Of a DNA stretch of 8,543 bases, positions 5,661-8,543 are shown piece after piece (position 1 is the stretch's first letter; every line of letters begins with the position of its first letter). Both the position numbers and the translations under genes were made by a program. Where the stretch lies: the NCBI GenBank assembly GCA_009776495.1, contig WRNS01000026.1, forward strand, positions 1-8,543. Reading direction: 5' to 3'. Origin of the DNA: Methanobrevibacter sp. Lineage in GTDB: Archaea > Methanobacteriota > Methanobacteria > Methanobacteriales > Methanobacteriaceae. The notes beneath the pieces are model-generated. The model saw only the letters and a program-made list of their open reading frames with translations. It was not told the DNA's origin and did not search any database.

Positions 5661-5771
5661 TTTCACAGGGGAACCTTACTTGAAGATCATAATACTCCAA
5701 TAGACGTACATTTATTCGTTGGAGTTTTTGATTCTTGTAACAATAATGAAGCAATCATTTCATATAATTAG
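5661..5771 (+). pseudogene. Orphan coding fragment after the rnpB fragment
   Basis: A 36-codon frame ending in TAG at 5769-5771 reads GTLLEDHNTPIDVHLFVGVF and then DSCNNNEAIISYN. Composition is protein-like, but there is no start codon, and it begins only 13 bases after the rnpB fragment. It looks like the C-terminal tail of a gene cut at or near the same breakpoint. Within it ACTCCAA (5694-5700) and TTGGAGT (5719-5725) could form a 7-base stem followed by five T. The protein family is not recognised. Confidence 0.35.
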
Positions 5772-5801
5772 AAAATATATTTTTTCTCTGTTTAATAGCT
5801 A

Positions 5802-5868
5802 CGAGGATATACATATATCTCCTTCTTATAAGGTATTTTCTACTTTTTATTGATATTTTCTACTTTTT
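5802..5868. repeat. Short hairpin and tandem 15-base repeat
   Basis: Around 5802-5823 GAGGATATA and TATATCTCC form an imperfect palindrome. TATTTTCTACTTTTT then occurs twice (5834-5848 and 5854-5868), 20 bases apart. The whole interval 5772-5950 is AT-rich with no gene. These could be remnants of decayed DNA or a terminator region; no function is claimed. Confidence 0.3.
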
Positions 5869-5950
5869 TTCCATGATTATTTGCAAAATCAACATTTTAA
5901 ACTTTTTTTTTTACAAAATACTTTTTAATAAATAAAAGAAAAATTAAACA

Positions 5951-5958
5951 TTTAAATA
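5951..5958 (+). promoter_or_regulatory. Likely box A of the pseudomurein-binding gene
   Basis: TTTAAATA about 45 bases before the start codon at 6002, giving a predicted short leader of roughly 20 bases that still includes the GAGGT ribosome binding site at 5991-5995. Confidence 0.4.
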
Positions 5959-6001
5959 ATTAAATAGCTAGATATCAAAAAATTTAAAAAGAGGTATTGT
6001 T

Positions 6002-6718
6002 ATGACAAAACATTGTCTTAATTGTGGACAAGAGAATGAAGATGACTCTATATTCTGCATGACTTGTGGAAAAAGATTATCTGGGCTTCATACTATAAAT
6101 ACACATGAAGATAACCATACAAATAATGATAAAAATAAAGAAATGATTTTAATAGGGCTTGTTGCAGTACTGGTTATAGCTATAGCTATTGTCGGAGTAT
6201 TTGCTTTTATGTCATTGAATAATAATGAAAATAATGATTTTTTCAATGATGATACTGATAATAATGTTAACACTGTTTCATCCTCAAGTATTCCATTATC
6301 TGAAGTTTATGGCCTGGCTCAAGCACTTAACGATGAAATTCAAACAAAGGATATTGGTGAAATAGCTACTGTGAATTATAAAGGGGTTACATTTACAAAA
6401 CAACAATGTCTTTATATCTTTGCCAAAGCTATAGATATGAAAAACAAGGGGCTTGATGGTAACATTAACTTTAAATCTTATGGACCTCCAGATGATCCAT
6501 TATATGGTGTAAGCACTTATTATCTTACTAAATCGGAGTATGTGGATATGGCTCAAAGAACTATATCTTGGATGGATAATAATGGAAAAGCTCCTAATTA
6601 TACTGGTATAGTTGTTGCTGGAAGTCCAGACTTTGGATACGATGGTTTGGTATTAGCTTTTGCTATGGTTATAATTGCCTCTGAAAACGGTTCTCTTCCT
6701 TCAAGCATCAGTTGGTAA
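6002..6718 (+). CDS. Zinc-ribbon membrane protein with pseudomurein-binding-like repeats
   Basis: A 238-residue protein. The C4 zinc ribbon has C5, C8, C19 and C22 (HCLNCG, then FCMTCG). A polar linker is followed by one membrane helix (about 48-71) and an Asn/Asp-rich spacer. The external part holds one clear and one weaker pseudomurein-binding-like repeat. The second (about 174-235) shows the family pattern: YLTKSEYVDMAQRTISWM, then NNGKAPNYTG, then a helix ending NGSLPSSI. The first (about 98-160) is more diverged. Such repeats are known from Methanobacteriales surface proteins and from wall-lysing enzymes such as PeiW and PeiP, where they anchor proteins to pseudomurein. The predicted role is a membrane protein that contacts the wall outside and an unknown partner through the zinc ribbon inside. 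GAGGT at 5991-5995 sets the start. The peptidase gene follows after 56 bases, probably in the same operon. Confidence 0.85.
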   Translation: MTKHCLNCGQENEDDSIFCMTCGKRLSGLHTINTHEDNHTNNDKNKEMILIGLVAVLVIAIAIVGVFAFMSLNNNENNDFFNDDTDNNVNTVSSSSIPLSEVYGLAQALNDEIQTKDIGEIATVNYKGVTFTKQQCLYIFAKAIDMKNKGLDGNINFKSYGPPDDPLYGVSTYYLTKSEYVDMAQRTISWMDNNGKAPNYTGIVVAGSPDFGYDGLVLAFAMVIIASENGSLPSSISW

Positions 6719-6774
6719 AAATTTATGATAAAGAATTTTCACAATTTAAAAACTTAATAAGGGGCTCGATTTTC

Positions 6775-7530
6775 ATGAAAAGAAGAAATTTATTTATATT
6801 AATCATAGTTTTACTCCTAATATTATTAGGCTTATTAATTTTCTACACGTCAATTAATGTAAATAATAATTATAATTATAATTTGAATAATTTCGATGAT
6901 AATAATAAAGATGATATGAATGGTGGATTTAAAACGATAGAATTAGGTTCAAATAGCAGGGGAACAGTTGAACTCATTGGTCCTATAGGCAATAAAAATT
7001 CAAATGTCAAAATAGCTTTTATTGTCGGTGTCCACCCTTTAGAGTACAAAGTTCATGATACATTGTATGATTCTCTAATAGCTAAATCAAATTCTTTAAA
7101 TTATTGTTACTATATTTATAAGATTAATGTTACGGACAATCCGGATAATTATGATATTGGCAGGATGAATGGTCAGTTATTAGCTAAAGAATTTGTTGTT
7201 CCAGATGCCATTTCAAAAAATTATGATCTGGTTATTGATATTCATTCTAATCAGGGAACAAATGGAGGTAGCTACAAAGAAACAAATTTTATCTTTGCTC
7301 CACTTAATGAAGCTAATTCTAAAGCTTTTGCAGATAAAATTATTGCCAATATTCCTCCTTTACTTTACTATTATCCTGAATCTCAAACAAGTCCAAATTA
7401 TGTTACAATTCCAATTATGAAATCAGGTACTCCTACAATAGTTTATGAAACTTATATGTATGAATCAAATGAAATAACAAAAGATTATATTAACAAATTA
7501 ATTACAACTATTGATAATTTGAAATATTAG
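6775..7530 (+). CDS. Membrane-anchored M14-like zinc peptidase
   Basis: A 251-residue protein with an N-terminal membrane helix (about 6-26), an Asn-rich spacer and an external catalytic domain. Motifs fit the M14 carboxypeptidase / succinylglutamate-desuccinylase-like fold. GVHPLE gives zinc ligands H87 and E90. NPDNYDIGRMNG (122-133) resembles the NPDG...R substrate-binding motif with R130. DLVIDIHSN supplies the third ligand H157. TPTIVYET supplies the likely catalytic E225. All four expected catalytic positions are present, so it is probably active. The substrate is unknown; beside a pseudomurein-binding protein, a peptide or amide bond of the wall is a reasonable inference. The ATG at 6775 is preferred because AAGGGG (6759-6764) precedes it and MKRR plus the helix makes a proper anchor. 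An in-frame TTG at 6712, overlapping the previous gene, would add 21 residues without a ribosome binding site. Confidence 0.75.
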   Translation: MKRRNLFILIIVLLLILLGLLIFYTSINVNNNYNYNLNNFDDNNKDDMNGGFKTIELGSNSRGTVELIGPIGNKNSNVKIAFIVGVHPLEYKVHDTLYDSLIAKSNSLNYCYYIYKINVTDNPDNYDIGRMNGQLLAKEFVVPDAISKNYDLVIDIHSNQGTNGGSYKETNFIFAPLNEANSKAFADKIIANIPPLLYYYPESQTSPNYVTIPIMKSGTPTIVYETYMYESNEITKDYINKLITTIDNLKY

Positions 7531-7540
7531 AATTAATAGG

Positions 7541-7575
7541 TTTTTAATATCAAAGTCTTTATTAGAATTTTTGTT
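7541..7575. terminator. Terminator region between convergent genes
   Basis: T runs at 7541-7545 and 7569-7575 follow the peptidase stop. The 90-base gap to the stop of the convergent - strand gene at 7621 contains only AT-rich sequence, which probably serves both transcripts. Confidence 0.3.
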
Positions 7576-7620
7576 TTCTCATTTTCATTGAAAAATCCAT
7601 GAGCATGTTAAATGAGTAAA

Positions 7621-8166
7621 TTAATACCATTCATAGATTTCTATGTTCCAATAATCTATGTCATAAGTAGATATATAGATATAACATGTTCCTGAACTAG
7701 TAAATTCGATATTTGCAGTTTTTGAAGCTACGGCACTATTATCATCCCAGGATAATTCAGAAAAACCAAGAGTGTTTCCATAATTGCTAACAGTTGTAAG
7801 CATATAATTTTCATCATAGTTCATTATTGGCATAGCTGTTGATACAATTTTAAGCTTATTTCCCTTTGTATTAATGGTGATAACATTATCATCAACACCA
7901 TTATAAGAATTTATCTTATGCCATGAGGGAGTATTTGTATTTAGAATATTATTATTTGGCAAATCAATAGAATTATCATTACTATTATTATTAGAAAGTG
8001 CTATAAGTAATCCTACTCCAATTACCACAATAATTATGATAATAGCTATTATTCCAATGAATATTGTTTGATTGGAGATATTTGATGAATTTTTTAGAGG
8101 TGCTCCACAGTTTTCACAGAAAGCGGAGTTTTCATCATTCGTTGATTTACATCTTGGACAAATCAT
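7621..8166 (-). CDS. Zinc-ribbon membrane protein, paralogue of the gene at 1993
   Basis: A 181-residue protein of unknown function. The zinc ribbon (CPRCK then CENCG; C3, C6, C17, C20) is followed by one membrane helix (about 35-57), an Asn-rich spacer with short repeats, and a 101-residue external domain (81-181) starting SWHKI and ending EIYEWY. That domain aligns without gaps to the one encoded at 1993-2571 with about 59 identical residues (hand count). Conserved points include AMP..NY, TTV..YG.T, LSW..NSA, NIEF and YW..EIYE. The linker and membrane parts differ far more, so the external domain is the constrained part. GGTGAT (8178-8173 on the - strand) lies five bases before the ATG and fixes the start. 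A very small zinc-ribbon frame ends 13 bases upstream, suggesting one transcript. The domain is not one I can name. Confidence 0.85.
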   Translation of the reverse strand: MICPRCKSTNDENSAFCENCGAPLKNSSNISNQTIFIGIIAIIIIIVVIGVGLLIALSNNNSNDNSIDLPNNNILNTNTPSWHKINSYNGVDDNVITINTKGNKLKIVSTAMPIMNYDENYMLTTVSNYGNTLGFSELSWDDNSAVASKTANIEFTSSGTCYIYISTYDIDYWNIEIYEWY

Positions 8167-8179
8167 AATTAATCACCTA

Positions 8180-8287
8180 TTATATTTTTTTCATCGGCCT
8201 TTTAATGGATCTACCACAATTTTTGCAAAAAACTGAACCTTCATTAATTGTAGTACCACAATTTGAGAAAAAAACTTTTCTAGACAT
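8180..8287 (-). CDS. Tiny zinc-ribbon ORF with one lost ligand
   Basis: A 35-residue frame on the - strand: MSRKVFFSNCGTTINEGSVF, then CKNCGRSIKRPMKKI, ending in TAA. It is a bare zinc ribbon of the same kind as its neighbours, but the first ligand is replaced: FFSNCG stands where FCSNCG would be expected, a one-base change (TGC to TTC). Only C10, C21 and C24 remain, so zinc binding may be impaired. No membrane helix follows. No good ribosome binding site is seen before the ATG. It may be the stranded N-terminus of a gene that lost its membrane part, or a real microprotein. It stops 13 bases before the zinc-ribbon gene 7621-8166 and points the same way. Confidence 0.5.
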   Translation of the reverse strand: MSRKVFFSNCGTTINEGSVFCKNCGRSIKRPMKKI

Positions 8288-8445
8288 TGATAAAATCTAT
8301 TATTAATAATAGTATTTAACATTATCTTCATGATTAAATACTATTTTGTTAAAATGAAACTTTTTAATTTTACTCAAATCCTTTAATTTCAAATTAAAAT
8401 ATGAAAGTTTTTTAATATTTAAAATAAACATTTAAAATAATATTT

Positions 8446-8453
8446 TATATAAA
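8446..8453 (-). promoter_or_regulatory. Possible box A for the - strand zinc-ribbon unit
   Basis: On the - strand this reads TTTATATA preceded by a T-rich stretch. Transcription would start near 8420, leaving a leader of about 130 bases before the tiny zinc-ribbon frame. The region 8288-8543 is very AT-rich and holds no gene, so chance matches are possible. ATTTAAAATAA is repeated nearby at about 8418-8440. Confidence 0.3.
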
Positions 8454-8543
8454 AATATAAAAAAATAGTTATTAAAAATTAAAATTAAAATTTTATTGAA
8501 ATTTTTTAGAAAAAATAAAATTTATAATAAGAATAAATTATTA

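Noticed and set aside
5497..5754. Open frame of 85 codons on the - strand over the rnpB fragment
   Set aside because: It runs antisense through RNA-gene sequence and the adjoining + strand coding remnant; its composition is not protein-like and it has no ribosome binding site.
5834..5868. Tandem TATTTTCTACTTTTT copies as the start of a CRISPR array
   Set aside because: Only two short low-complexity copies with a 5-base gap; there are no regular spacers.
6088..6273. Open frame on the - strand inside the pseudomurein-binding gene
   Set aside because: Antisense to the membrane helix and spacer of a well-supported gene.
7193..7420. Second open frame on the + strand inside the peptidase gene
   Set aside because: Out-of-frame shadow; the other frame carries all catalytic motifs.

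Overview
The window looks like a piece of an AT-rich methanogen genome of the order Methanobacteriales, most like Methanobrevibacter (inference from sequence features, no database search). The evidence is an archaeal initiator tRNA with an A1:U72 pair, an archaeal-type RNase P RNA, TTTATATA/TTTAAAT box A promoters, GGTGAT/GGAGG ribosome binding sites, a protein with pseudomurein-binding-like repeats, and zinc-ribbon/membrane-anchor proteins of the kind common in these archaea. No bacterial-type promoter, CRISPR array, integrase or transposase is visible.

Layout. Bases 219-739 hold two housekeeping RNA genes on the + strand: initiator tRNA-Met and an apparently complete RNase P RNA (rnpB). Bases 740-5500 are accessory in character: a decayed second copy of the rnpB 3' part, a small winged-helix regulator on the - strand, two adjacent zinc-ribbon/membrane proteins (the second without a canonical start codon), a TM2-like membrane protein, a secreted InlB-B-repeat protein interrupted by an in-frame TGA, and a small basic secreted protein. 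At 5501-5647 the last 147 bases of rnpB occur again with only three substitutions, so rnpB 3' ends occur three times in direct orientation. This resembles the footprint of integration into, or recombination at, the 3' half of rnpB. From 5661 to the end come a short coding remnant, a two-gene + strand unit (zinc ribbon/membrane/pseudomurein-binding protein, then a membrane-anchored M14-like zinc peptidase), and a convergent - strand unit of a tiny zinc-ribbon ORF followed by a paralogue of the first zinc-ribbon protein.

How the genes fit together. Most proteins look destined for the membrane or the cell surface. Four share one plan: an N-terminal C4 zinc ribbon predicted in the cytoplasm, one membrane helix, a low-complexity linker and an external domain that differs from protein to protein. 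Two carry the same ~100-residue domain, one a helical domain, one pseudomurein-binding-like repeats. The peptidase next to the pseudomurein-binding protein suggests wall binding or remodelling. The most notable points are the repeated rnpB 3' halves and the signs of gene decay: an in-frame stop, a missing start codon, a lost zinc ligand and short orphan coding fragments.
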